From NCBI RefSeq assembly GCF_932526225.1, contig NC_064046.1, forward strand, positions 15,575,408 through 15,639,407: a DNA stretch of 64,000 nucleotides, written 5' to 3'. The first letter of the stretch is position 1, and the number at the start of each line of letters is the position of its first letter. The DNA comes from Nematostella vectensis (lineage: Eukaryota > Cnidaria > Anthozoa > Actiniaria > Edwardsiidae). The translations under genes and the position numbers were made by a program. The notes beneath the pieces were generated by a model. The model saw only the letters and a program-made list of their open reading frames with translations. It searched no databases and was not told the DNA's origin. This document shows positions 19,289-32,900 of the stretch, piece after piece.

Positions 19289-22200
19289 ACGTGACATTGC
19301 TGAAGGGAATTTTAATGAAAATTACTTTTAATACTATTGGTATCGTAAACTATCCCAAGCAAAGTCACCATCGGACTGGAGGTTACATTCGGGAAAAGCT
19401 TCAGGGTTACATTCGGGAATTTGTTTTACGAGTGTAACCTCCAAAAGGTTACAATCGATAAATGTTTTTCCGAATGTAAATTCCAAAAAGTAACATTAGG
19501 AAAAATAAAACAGTATACTCGGAAAAAAAGGTATATCAATCTATCGAGCGCTATGCTCTATGTTAGAATCTACTTAATCAAGTTATCCAAGGAATCTAGT
19601 TAGTTCTTGTGTTCATAAAATATGTACAGGATCCTGAACAAAGCATGAGCACATCAAAGATGCTGAGAGTACAAAAAAATGTCTCCATACCTTCTTTTTA
19701 TGTCATGACACACCCAGAAATGTATAATTAAGTATCGATATTTAAAAAAAAAATAAAGAAAAAAAAATAGGCTATCAGCGGGAATCGAACCCGGGTCGCT
19801 GCGTTAGTAGTCAAGTGCCCGCAACGAAAGACTAACGTGGCATTGCTGAAGGGAATTGTAATGAAAATTACTTTTAATACTATTGGTATCGTAAACTATC
19901 CCAAGCAAAGTCACCATCGGACTGGAGGTTACATTCGGGAAAAGCTTCAGGGTTACATTCGGGAATTTGTTTTACGAGTGTAACCTCCAAAAGGTTACAA
20001 TCGATAAATTTTTTTCCGAATGTAAATTCCAAAAAGTAACATTCGGAAAAATAAAACAGTATACTCGGAAAAAAAGGTATATCAATCTATCGAGCGCTAT
20101 GCTCTATGTTAGAATCTACTTAATCAAGTTATTCAAGGAATCTAGTTTGTTCTTGTGTGCATAAAATATGTACAGGATCCTGAACAAAGCATGAGCACAT
20201 CAAAGATGCTGAGAGTACATAAAAATGTCCCTATACCTTCTTTTTATGTCATGACACACCAAGAACAGTATAATTAAGTGTCGATATTTAAAAAAAAAAA
20301 TTAAGAAAAAAAATAGGCTATCAGCGGGAATCGAACCCGGGTCGCTGCGTTAGTAGTCAAGTGCCCGCAACGAAAGACTACAAGGCATTGCTGAAGGGAA
20401 TTGTAATGAAAATTACTTTTAATACTATTGGTATCGTAAACTATCCCAAGAAAAGTCACCATCGGACTGGAGGTTACATTAGGGAAAAGCTTTAGGGTTA
20501 CATTCGGGAATTTGTTTTACGAGTGTAACCTCCAAAAGGTTACAATCGATAATTTTTTCCTGAATGTAAATTCCAAAAAGTAACATTAGGAAAAAAAAAA
20601 ACAGTATACTCGGAAAAAAAGGTATATCAATCTATCGAGCGCTATGCTCTATGTTAGAATCTACTTAATCAATTTATCCAAGGAATCTAGTTAATTCTTG
20701 TGTGCATAAAATATGTACAGGATCCTGAACAAAGCATGAGCACATCAAAGATGCTGAGAGTACATAAAAATGTCCCTATACCTTCTTTTTATGTCATGAC
20801 ACACCAAGAACAGTATAATTAAGTATCGATATTTAAAAAAAAAATAAAGAAAAAAAAAATAGGCTTTTAGCGGGAATCGAACCCTGGTAGCTGCGTTAGT
20901 AGTCAAGTGCCCTCAACGAAAGACTAACGTGGCATTGCTGAAGGGAATTGTAATGAAAATTACTTTTAATACTATTGGTATCGTAAATTATCTCAAGCAA
21001 AGTCACCATCGGACTGGAGGTTACATTCGGGAAAAGCTTCAGGGTTACATTCGGGAATTTGTTTTACGAGTGTAACCTCCAAAAGGTTACAATCGATAAG
21101 TTTTTATCCGAATGTAAATTCCAAAAAGTAACATTAGGAAAAATAAAACAGTATACTCGGAAAAAAAGGTATATCAATCTATCGAGCGCTATGCTCTATG
21201 TTAGAATCTACTTAATCAAGATATTCAAGGAATCTAATTAGTTCTTGTGTGCATAAAATATGTACAGGATCCTGAACAAAGCATGAGCACATCAAAGATG
21301 CTGAGAGTACATAAAAATGTCCCTATACCTTCTTTTTATGTCATGACACACCAAGAACAGTATAATTAAGTGTCGATATTTAAAAAAAAAATTAAGAAAA
21401 AAAATAGGCTATCAGCGGGAATCGAACCCGGGTCGCTGCGTTAGTAGTCAAGTGCCCGCAACGAAAGACTACAAGGCATTGCTGAAGGGAATTGTAATGA
21501 AAATTACTTTTAATACTATTGGTATCGTAAACTATCCCAAGCAAAGTCACCATCGGACTGGAGGTTACATTCGGGAAAAGCTTCAGGGTTACATTCGGGA
21601 ATTTGTTTTACGAGTGTAACCTCCAAAAGGTTACAATCGATAATTTTTTTTCCGAATGTAAATTCCAAAAAGTAACATTAGGAAAAATAAAACAGTATAC
21701 TCGGAAAAAAGGTATATCAATCTATCGAGCGCTGTGCTCTATGTTAGAATATACCTAATCAAGTTATCCAAGGAATCTAGTTAGTTCTTGTGTGCATAAA
21801 ATATGTACAGGATCCTGAACAAAGCATGAGCACATCAAAGATGCTGAGAGTACATAAAAATGTCCCTATACCTTCTTTTTATGTCATGACACACCAAGAA
21901 CAGTATAATTAAGTATAGATATTTAAAAAAAAATAAAGAAAAAAAATAGGCTATCAGCGGGAATCGAACCCAGGTCGCTGCGTTAGTAGTCAAGTGCCCG
22001 CAACGAAAGACTAACGTGGCATTGATGAAGGGAATTGTAATGAAAATTACTTTTAATACTATTGGTATCGTAAACTATCCCAAGAAAAGTCACCATCGGA
22101 CTGGAGGTTACATTAGGGAAAAGCTTTAGGGTTACATTCGGGAATTTGTTTTACGAGTGTAACCTCCAAAAGGTTACAATCGATAATTTTTTCCTGAATG

Positions 22201-25200
22201 TAAATTCCAAAAAGTAACATTAGGAAAAATAAAACAGTATACTCGGAAAAAAAGTATATCAATCTATCGAGCGCTATGCTCTATGTTAGAATCTACTTAA
22301 TCAATTTATCCAAGGAATCTAGTTAATTCTTGTGAGCATAAAATATGTACAGGATCCTGAACAAAGCATGAGCACATCAAAGATGCTGAGAGTACATAAA
22401 AATGTCCCTATACCTTCTTTTTATGTCATGACACACCAAGAATAGTATAATTAAGTATCGATATTTAAAAAAAAATAAAGAAAAAAAAAAAAGCTATCAG
22501 CGGGAATCGAACCCGGGTAGCTGCGTTAGTAGTCAAGTGCCCGCAACGAAAGACTAACGTGGCATTGCTGAAGGGAATTGTAATGAAAATTACTTTTAAT
22601 ACTATTGGTATCGTAAATTATCCCAAGCAAAGTCACCATCGGACTGGAGGTTACATTCGGGAAAAGCTTCAGGGTTACATTCGGGAATTTGTTTTACGAG
22701 TGTAACCTCCAAAAGGTTACAATCGATAATTTTTTATCCGAATGTAAATTCCAAAAAGTAACATTAGGAAAAATAAAACAGTATACTCGGAAAAAAAGGT
22801 ATATCAATCTATCGAGCGCTATGCTCTATCTTAGAATCTACTTAATCAAGTTATTCAAGGAATCTAATTAGTTCTTGTGTGCATAAAATATGTACAGGAT
22901 CCTGAACAAAGCATGAGCACATCAAAGATGCTGAGAGTACATAAAAATGTCAGTATACCTTCTTTTTATGTCATGACACAACCAGAACAGTATAGTTAAG
23001 TATCGATATTTAAAAAAAAATAAAAAAAAAATAGGCTATCAGCGGGAATCGAACCCGGGTCGCTGCGTTAGTAGTCAAGTGCCCGCAACGAAAGACTAAC
23101 GTGGCATTGCTGAAGGTAATTTTAATGAAAATTACTTTTAATACTATTGGTATCGTAAACTATCCCAAGCAAAGTCACCATCGGACTGGAGGTTACATTC
23201 GGGAAAAGCTTCAGGGTTACATTCGGGAATTTGTTTTACGAGTGTAACCTCCAAAAGGTTACAATCGATAAATTTTTTTCCGAATGTAAATTCCAAAAAG
23301 TAACATTAGGAAAAATAAAACAGTATACTCGGAAAAAAGGTATATCAATCTATCGAGCGCTATGCTCTATGTTAGAATCTACTTAATCAATTTATCCAAG
23401 GAATCTAGTTAGTTCTTGTGTTCATAAAATATGTACAGGATCCTGAACAAAGCATGAGCACATCAAAGATGCTGAGAGTACATAAAAATGTCCCTATACC
23501 TTCTTTTTATGTCATGACACACCAAGAACAGTATAATTAAGTGTCGATATTTAAAAAAAAAAAATTAAGAAAAAAAATAGGCTATCAGCGGGAATCGAAC
23601 CCGGGTCGCTGCGTTAGTAGTCAAGTGCCCGCAACGAAAGACTACAAGGCATTGCTGAAGGGAATTGTAATGAAAATTACTTTTAATACTATTGGTATCG
23701 TATACTATCCCAAGCAAAGTCACCATCGGACTGGAGGTTACATTCGGGAAAAGCTTCAGGGTTACATTCGGGAATTTGTTTTACGAGTGTAACCTCCAAA
23801 AGGTTACAATCGATAAATTTTTTTTCCGAATGTAAATTCCAAAAAGTAACATTAGGAAAAATAAAACAGTATACTCGGAAAAAAGGTATATCAATCTATC
23901 GAGCGCTATGCTCTATGTTAGAATCTACTTAATCAATTTATCCAAGGAATCTAGTTAGTTCTTGTGTTCATAAAATATGTACAGGATCCTGAACAAAGCA
24001 TGAGCACATCAAAGATGCTGAGAGTACAAAAAAATGTCCCCATACCTTCTTTTTATGTCATGACACACCCAGAACAGTATAATTAAGTATCGATATTTAA
24101 AAAAAAATAAAGAAAAAAAAATAGGCTATCAGCGGGAATCGAACCCGGGTCGCTGCGTTAGTAGTCAAGTGCCCGCAACGAAAGACTACAAGGCATTGCT
24201 GAAGGGAATTGTAATGAAAATTACTTTTAATACTATTGGTATCGTAAACTATCCCAAGCAAAGTCACCATCGGACTGGAGGTTACATTCGGGAAAAGCTT
24301 CAGGGTTACATTCGGGAATTTGTTTTACGAGTGTAACCTCCAAAAGGTTACAATCGATAAATTTTTTTCCGAATGTAAATTCCAAAAAGTAACATTCGGA
24401 AAAATAAAACAGTATACTCGGAAAAAAAGGTATATCAATCTATCGAGCGCTATGCTCTATGTTAGAATCTACTTAATCAAGTTTTTCAAGGAATCTAGTT
24501 AGTTCTTGTGTGCATAAAATATGTACAGGATCCTGAACAAAGCATGAGCACATCAAAGATGCTGAGAGTACATAAAAATGTCCCTATACCTTCTTTTTAT
24601 GTCATGACACACCAAGAACAGTATAATTAAGTATCGATATTTAAAAAAAAAAATAAAGAAAACAAAATAGGCTATCAGCGGGAATCGAACCCAGGTCGCT
24701 GCGTTAGTAGTCAAGTGCCCGCAACGAAAGAGTAACGTGGCATTGCTGAAGGGAATTGCAATAAAAATTATTTTTAATACTATTGGTATCGTAAACTATC
24801 CCAAGCAAAGTCACCATCGGGCTGGAGGTTACATTCGGGAAAAGCTTCAGGGTTACATTCGGGAATTTGTTTTACGAGTGTAACCTCCAAAAGGTTACAA
24901 TCGATAGTTTTTTTTTCGAATGTAAATTCCAAAAAGTAACATTAGGAAAAATAAAACAGTATACTCGGAAAAAAAGGTATATCAATCTATCGAGCGCTAT
25001 GCCCTATCTTAGAATCTACTTAATCAAGTTATCCAAGGAATCTAGTTAGTTCTTGTGTTCATAAAATATGTACAGGATCCTGAACAAAGCATGAGCACAT
25101 CAAAGATGCTGAGAGTACAAAAAAATGTCCCCATACCTTCTTTTTATGTCATGACACACCCAGAACAGTATAATTAAGTATAGATATTCAAAAAAAAAAT

Positions 25201-25826
25201 AAAGAAAAAAAAATAGGCTATCAGCGGGAATCGAGCCCGGGTCGCTGCGTTAGTAGTCAAGTGCCCGCAACGAAAGACTAACGTGGCATTGCTGAAGGGA
25301 ATTGTAATGAAAATTACTTTTAATACTATTGGTATCGTAAACTATCCCAAGCAAAGTCACCATCGGACTGGAGGTTACATTCGGGAAAAGCTTCAGGGCT
25401 ACATTCGGGAATTTGTTTTACGAGTGTAACCTCCAAAAGGTTACAATCGATAAATTTTTTTTCCGAATGTAAATTCCAAAAAGTAACATTAGGAAAAATA
25501 AAACAGTATACTCGGAAAAAAGGTATATCAATCTATCGAGCGCTATGCTCTATGTTAGAATCTACTTAATCAATTTATTCAAGGAATCTAGTTAGTTCTT
25601 GTGTGCATAAAATATGTACAGGATCCTGAACAAAGCATGAGCACATCAAAGATGCTGAGAGTACATAAAAATGTCCCTATACCTTCTTTTTATGTCATGA
25701 CACACCAAGAACAGTATAATTAAGTGTCGATATTTAAAAAAAAAAATTAAGAAAAAAAATAGGCTATCAGCGGGAATCGAACCCGGGTCGCTGCGTTAGT
25801 AGTCAAGTGCCCGCAACGAAAGACTA
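19289..25826 (+). repeat. 12-unit higher-order repeat, copy 2 (6,538 bp)
   Basis: Unit starts are 19625, 20171, 20716, 21263, 21806, 22348, 22893, 23434, 23980, 24524, 25071 and 25617; the copy begins inside the unit starting 19079. That unit is a chimera. Its left third is GTGTCGAT/AATTAAG type, as at 25617. From about 19289 it is the TTTTAATG and AAATGTTTTTCC type found in the unit at 12537. Differences from copy 1 are few: AAGATATTC against AATATATTC, TCGATAATT against TCGAAAATT, GAGCCCGGG near 25235, and a class-marker swap near 24188. Confidence 0.9.
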
Positions 25827-28800
25827 CAAGGCATTGCTGAAGGGAATTGTAATGAAAATTACTTTTAATACTATTGGTATCGTATACTATCCCAAGCAAA
25901 GTCACCATCGGACTGGAGGTTACATTCGGGAAAAGCTTCAGGGTTACATTCGGGAATTTGTTTTACGAGTGTAACCTCCAAAAGGTTACAATCGATAATT
26001 TTTTTCCGAATGTAAATTCCAAAAAGTAACATTAGGAAAAATAAAACAGTATACTCGGAAAAAAGGTATATCAATCTATCGAGCGCTGTGCTCTATGTTA
26101 GAATCTACTTAATCAAGTTATCCAAGGAATCTAGTTAGTTCTTGTGTGCATAAAATATGTACAGGATCCTGAACAAAGCATGAGCACATCAAAGATGCTG
26201 AGAGTACATAAAAATGTCCCTATACCTTCTTTTTATGTCATGACACACCAAGAACAGTATAATTAAGTATCGATATTTAAAAAAAAAATAAAGAAAAAAA
26301 ATAGGCTATCAGCGGGAATCGAACCCAGGTCGCTGCGTTAGTAGTCAAGTGCCCGCAACGAAAGACTAACGTGGCATTGCTGAAGGGAATTGTAATGAAA
26401 ATTACTTTTAATACTATTGGTATCGTAAACTATCCCAAGCAAAGTCACCATCGGACTGGAGGTTACATTCGGGAAAAGCTTCAGGGCTACATTCGGGAAT
26501 TTGTTTTACGAGTGTAACCTCCAAAAGGTTACAATCGATAAATTTTTTTTCCGAATGTAAATTCCAAAAAGTAACATTAGGAAAAATAAAACAGTATACT
26601 CGGAAAAAAGGTATATCAATCTATCGAGCGCTATGCTCTATGTTAGAATCTACTTAATCAATTTATCCAAGGAATCTAGTTAATTCTTGTGTGCATAAAA
26701 TATGTACAGGATCCTGAACAAAGCATGAGCACATCAAAGATGCTGAGAGTACATAAAAATGTCCCTATACCTTCTTTTTATGTCATGACACACCAAGAAC
26801 AGTATTATTAAGTGTCGATATTTAAAAAAAAAAATTAAGAAAAAAAATAGGCTATCAGCGGGAATCGAACCCGGGTCGCTGCGTTAGTAGTCAAGTGCCC
26901 GCAACGAAAGACTACAAGGCATTGCTGAAGGGAATTGTAATGAAAATTACTTTTAATACTATTGGTATCGTATACTATCCCAAGCAAAGTCACCATCGGA
27001 CTGGAGGTTACATTCGGGAAAAGCTTCAGGGTTACATTCGGGAATTTGTTTTACGAGTGTAACCTCCAAAAGGTTACAATCGATAATTTTTTTCCGAATG
27101 TAAATTCCAAAAAGTAACATTAGGAAAAATAAAACAGTATACTCGGAAAAAAGGTATATCAATCTATCGAGCGCTGTGCTCTATGTTAGAATCTACTTAA
27201 TCAAGTTATCCAAGGAATCTAGTTAGTTCTTGTGTGCATAAAATATGTACAGGATCCTGAACAAAGCATGAGCACATCAAAGATGCTGAGAGTACATAAA
27301 AATGTCCCTATACCTTCTTTTTATGTCATGACACACCAAGAACAGTATAATTAAGTATCGATATTTAAAAAAAAAATAAAGAAAAAAAATAGGCTATCAG
27401 CGGGAATCGAACCCAGGTCGCTGCGTTAGTAGTCAAGTGCCCGCAACGAAAGACTAACGTGGCATTGCTGAAGGGAATTGTAATGAAAATTACTTTTAAT
27501 ACTATTGGTATCGTAAACTATCCCAAGAAAAGTCACCATCGGACTGGAGGTTACATTAGGGAAAAGCTTTAGGGTTACATTCGGGAATTTGTTTCACGAG
27601 TGTAACCTCCAAAAGGTTACAATCGATAATTTTTTCCTGAATGTAAATTCCAAAAAGTAACATTAGGAAAAATAAAACAGTATACTCGGAAAAAAAGGTA
27701 TATCAATCTATCGAGCGCTATGCTCTATGTTAGAATCTACTTAATCAATTTATCCAAGAAATCTTGTTAATTCTTGTGTGCATAAAATATGTACAGGATC
27801 CTGAACAAAGCATGAGCACATCAAAGATGCTGAGAGTACATAAAAATGTCCCTATACCTTCTTTTTATGTCATGACACACCAAGAACAGTATAAATAAGT
27901 ATCGATATTTAAAAAAAAAATAAAGAAAAAAAATAGGCTATCAGCGGGAATCGAACCCAGGTCGCTGCGTTAGTAGTCAAGTGCCCGCAACGAAAGACTA
28001 ACGTGGCATTGCTGAAGGGAATTGTAATGAAAATTAATTTTAATACTATTGGTATCGTAAACTATCCCAAGAAAAGTCACCATCGGACTGGAGGTTACAT
28101 TAGGGAAAAGCTTTAGGGTTACATTCGGGAATTTGTTTTACGAGTGTAACCTCCAAAAGGTTACAATCGATAATTTTTTCCTGAATGTAAATTCCAAAAA
28201 GTAACATTAGGGAAAATAAAACAGTATACTCGGAAAAAAAGGTATATCAATCTATCGAGCGCTATGCTCTATGTTAGAATCTACTTAATCAATTTATCCA
28301 AGGAATCTAGTTAATTCTTGTGTGCATAAAATATGTACAGGATCCTGAACAAAGCATGAGCACATCAAAGATGCTGAGAGTACATAAAAATGTCCCTATA
28401 CCTTCTTTTTATGTCATGACACACCAAAAACAGTATAATTAAGTATCGATATTTAAAAAAAAATAACGAAAAAAAAATAGGCTATCAGCGGGAATCGAAC
28501 CCGGGTAGCTGCGTTAGTAGTCAAGTGCCCGCAACGAAAGACTAACGTGGCATTGCTGAAGGGAATTGTAATGAAAATTACTTTTAATACTATTGGTATC
28601 GTAAATTATCCCAAGCAAAGTCACCATCGGACTGGAGGTTACATTCGGGAAAAGCTTCAGGGTTACATTCGGGAATTTGTTTTACGAGTGTAACCTCCAA
28701 AAGGTTACAATCGATAAATTTTTTTCCGAATGTAAATTCCAAAAAGTAACATTAGGAAAAATAAAACAGTATACTCGGAAAAAAAGGTATATCAATCTAT

Positions 28801-29970
28801 CGAGCGCTATGCTCTATGTTAGAATCTACTTAATCAAGTTATCCAAGGAATCTAGTTAGTTCTTGTGTTCATAAAATATGTACAGGATCCTGAACAAAGC
28901 ATGAGCACATCAAAGATGCTGAGAGTACAAAAAAATGTCCCCATACCTTCTTTTTATGTCATGACACACCCAGAACAGTATAATTAAGTATCGATATTTA
29001 AAAAAAAAATAAAGAAAAAAAAAAAAAGCTATCAGCGGGAATCGAACCCGGGTCGCTGCGTTAGTAGTCAAGTGCCCGCAGCGAAAGACTAACGTGGCAT
29101 TGCTGAAGGGAATTGTAATGAAAATTACTTTTAATACTATTGGTATCGTAAACTATCCCAAGCAAAGTCACCATCGGACTGGAGGTTACATTCGGGAAAA
29201 GCTTCAGGGTTACATTCGGGAATTTGTTTTACGAGTGTAACCTCCAAAAGGTTACAATCGATAAATTTTTTTCCGAATGTAAATTCCAAAAAGTAACATT
29301 CGGAAAAATAAAACAGTATACTCGGAAAAAAAGGTATATCAATCTATCGAGCGCTATGCTCTATGTTAGAATCTACTTAATCAAGTTATTCAAGGAATCT
29401 AGTTAGTTCTTGTGTGCATAAAATATGTACAGGATCCTGAACAAAGCATGAGCACATCAAAGATGCTGAGAGTACATAAAAATGTCCCTATACCTTCTTT
29501 TCATGTCATGACACACCAAGAACAGTATAATTAAGTGTCGATATTTAAAAAAAAAATTAAGAAAAAAAATAGGCTATCAGCGGGAATCGAACCCGGGTCG
29601 CTGCGTTAGTAGTCAAGTGCCCGCAACGAAAGACTACAAGGCATTGCTGAAGGGAATTGTAATGAAAATTACTTTTAATACTATTGGTATCGTAAACTAT
29701 CCCAAGCAAAGTCACCATCGGACTGGAAGTTACATTCGGGAAAAGCTTCAGGGTTACATTCGGGAATTTGTTTTACGAGTGTAACCTCCAAAAGGTTACA
29801 ATCGATAATTTTTTTTCCGAATGTAAATTCCAAAAAGTAACATTAGGAAAAATAAAACAGTATACTCGGAAAAAAGGTATATCAATCTATCGAGCGCTGT
29901 GCTCTATGTTAGAATATACTTAATCAAGTTATCCAAGGAATCTAGTTAGTTCTTGTGTGCATAAAATATG
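25617..29970 (+). repeat. Units 48-55, with a dimer repeat at the left
   Basis: Units start at 25617, 26160, 26705, 27248, 27792, 28336, 28881 and 29428. Units 25617 and 26705 are near-identical at 1088-bp spacing (GTGTCGAT, ACTACAAGG, GTATACTATCCC, GCTGTGCTC). Their followers share the CCCAGG left part but differ in the core: 26160 has the GGGCTAC form and 27248 has the AAGAAAAG form. Units 27248 and 27792 are adjacent members of the same AAGAAAAG class. Confidence 0.75.
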
Positions 29971-32900
29971 TACATGATCCTGAACAAAGCATGAGCACAT
30001 CAAAGATGCTGAGAGTACATAAAAATGTCCCTATACCTTCTTTTTATGTCATGACACACCCAGAACAGTATAATTAAGTATCGATATTTAAAAAAAAAAC
30101 AAAGAAGAAAAATAGGCTATCCGCGGGAATCGAACCCTGGTCGCTGCGTTAGTAGTCAAGTGCCCGCAACGAAAGACTAACGTGGCATTGGTGAAGGGAA
30201 TTGTAATGAAAATTACTTTTAATACTATTGGTATCGTAAACTATCCCAAGAAAAGTCACCATCGGACTGGAGGTTACATTAGGGAAAAGCTTTAGGGTTA
30301 CATTCGGGAATTTGTTTTACGAGTGTAACCTCCAAAAGGTTACAATCGATAATTTTTTCCTGAATGTAAATTCCAAAAAGTAACATTAGGAAAAATAAAA
30401 CAGTATACTCGGAAAAAAAGGTATATCAATCTATCGAGCGCTATGCTCTATGTTAGAATCTACTTAATCAATTTATCCAAGGAATCTAGTTAATTCTTGT
30501 GTGCATAAAATATGTACAGGATCCTGAACAAAGCATGAGCACATCAAAGATGCTGAGAGTACATAAAAATGTCCCTATACCTTCTTTTTATGTCATGACA
30601 CACCCAGAACAGTATAGTTAAGTATCGATATTTAAAAAAAAAATAAAGAAAAAAAATAGGCTATCAGCGGGAATCGAACCCGGGTCGCTGCGTTAGTAGT
30701 CAAGTGCCCGCAACGAAAGACTAACGTGGCATTGCTGAAGGGAATTTTAATGAAAATTACTTTTAATACTATTGGTATCGTAAACTATCCCAAGCAAAGT
30801 CACCATCGGACTGGAGGTTACATTCGGGAAAAGCTTCAGGGTTACATTCGGGAATTTGTTTTACGAGTGTAACCTCCAAAACGTTACAATCGATAAATTT
30901 TTTTCCGAATGTAAATTCCAAAAAGTAACATTAGGAAAAATAAAACAGTATACTCGGAAAAAAAGGTATATCAATCTATCGAGCGCTATGCTCTATGTTA
31001 GAATCTACTTAATCAAGTTATCCAAGGAATCTAGTTAGTTCTTGTGTTCATAAAATATGTACAGGATCCTGAACAAAGCATGAGCACATCAAAGATGCTG
31101 AGATGACAAAAAAATGTCCCCATACCTTTTTTTTATGTCATGACACACCCAGAACAGTATAATTAAGTATCGATATTTAAAAAAAAAAATAAAGAAAAAA
31201 AAATAGGCTATCAGCGGGAATCGAACCCGGGTCGCTGCGTTAATAGTGAAGTGCCCGCAACGAAAGACTAACGTGGCATTGCTTAAGGGAATTGTAATAA
31301 AAATTACTTTTAATACTATTGGTATCGTAAACTATCCCAAGAAAAGTCACCATCGGACTGGAGGTTACATTAGGGAAAAGCTTTAGGGTTACATTCGGGA
31401 ATTTGTTTTACGAGTGTAACCTCCAAAAGGTTACAATCGATAATTTTTTCCTGAATGTAAATTCCAAAAAGTAACATTAGGAAAAATAAAACAGTATACT
31501 CGGAAAAAAAGGTATATCAATCTATCGAGCGCTATGCTCTATGTTAGAATCTACTTAATCAATTTATCCAAGGAATCTAGTTAATTCTTGTGTGCATAAA
31601 ATATGTACAGGATCCTGAACAAAGCATGAGCACATCAAAGATGCTGAGAGTACATAAAAATGTCCCTATACCTTCTTTTTATGTCATGACACACCCAGAA
31701 CAGTATAGTTAAGTATCGATATTTAAAAAAAAAATAAAGAAAAAAAATAGGCTATCAGCGGGAATCGAACCCGGGTCGCTGCGTTAGTAGTCAAGTGCCC
31801 GCAACGAAAGACTAACGTGGCATTGCTGAAGGGAATTTTAATGAAAATTACTTTTAATACTATTGGTATCGTAAACTATAAAGAGCAAAGTCACCATCGG
31901 ACTGGAGGTTACATTCGGGAAAAGCTTCAGGGTTACATTCGGGAATTTGTTTTACGAGTGTAACCTCCAAAACGTTACAATCGATAAATTTTTTTCCGAA
32001 TGTAAATTCCAAAAAGTAACATTAGGAAAAATAAAACAGTATACTCGGAAAAAAAGGTATATCAATCTATCGAGCGCTATGCTCTATGTTAGAATCTACT
32101 TAATCAAGTTATCCAAGGAATCTAGTTAGTTCTTGTGTTCATAAAATATGTACAGGATCCTGAACAAAGCATGAGCACATCAAAGATGCTGAGATGACAA
32201 AAAAATGTCCCCATACCTTTTTTTTATGTCATGACACACCCAGAACAGTATAATTAAGTATCGATATTTAAAAAAAAAAATAAAGAAAAAAAAATAGGCT
32301 ATCAGCGGGAATCGAACCCGGGTCGCTGCGTTAATAGTGAAGTGCCCGCAACGAAAGACTAACGTGGCATTGCTTAAGGGAATTGTAATGAAAATTACTT
32401 TTAATACTATTGGTATCGTAAACTATCCCAAGCAAAGTCACCATCGGACTGGAGGTTACATTCGGGAAAAGCTTCAGGGTTACATTCGGGAATTTGTTTT
32501 ACGAGTGTAACCTCCAAAAGGTTACAATCGATAATTTTTTTTCCGAATGTAAATTCCAAAAAGTAACATTAGGAAAAATAAAACAGTATACTCGGAAAAA
32601 AGGTATATCAATCTATCGAGCGCTGTGCTCTATGTTAGAATATACTTAATCAAGTTATCCAAGGAATCTAGTTAGTTCTTGTGTGCATAAAATATGTACA
32701 TGATCCTGAACAAAGCATGAGCACATCAAAGATGCTGAGAGTACATAAAAATGTCCCTATACCTTCTTTTTATGTCATGACACACCAAGAACAGTATAAT
32801 TAAGTATCGATATTTAAAAAAAAAACAAAGAAGAAAAATAGGCTATCCGCGGGAATCGAACCCTGGTCGCTGCGTTAGTAGTCAAGTGCCCGCAACGAAA

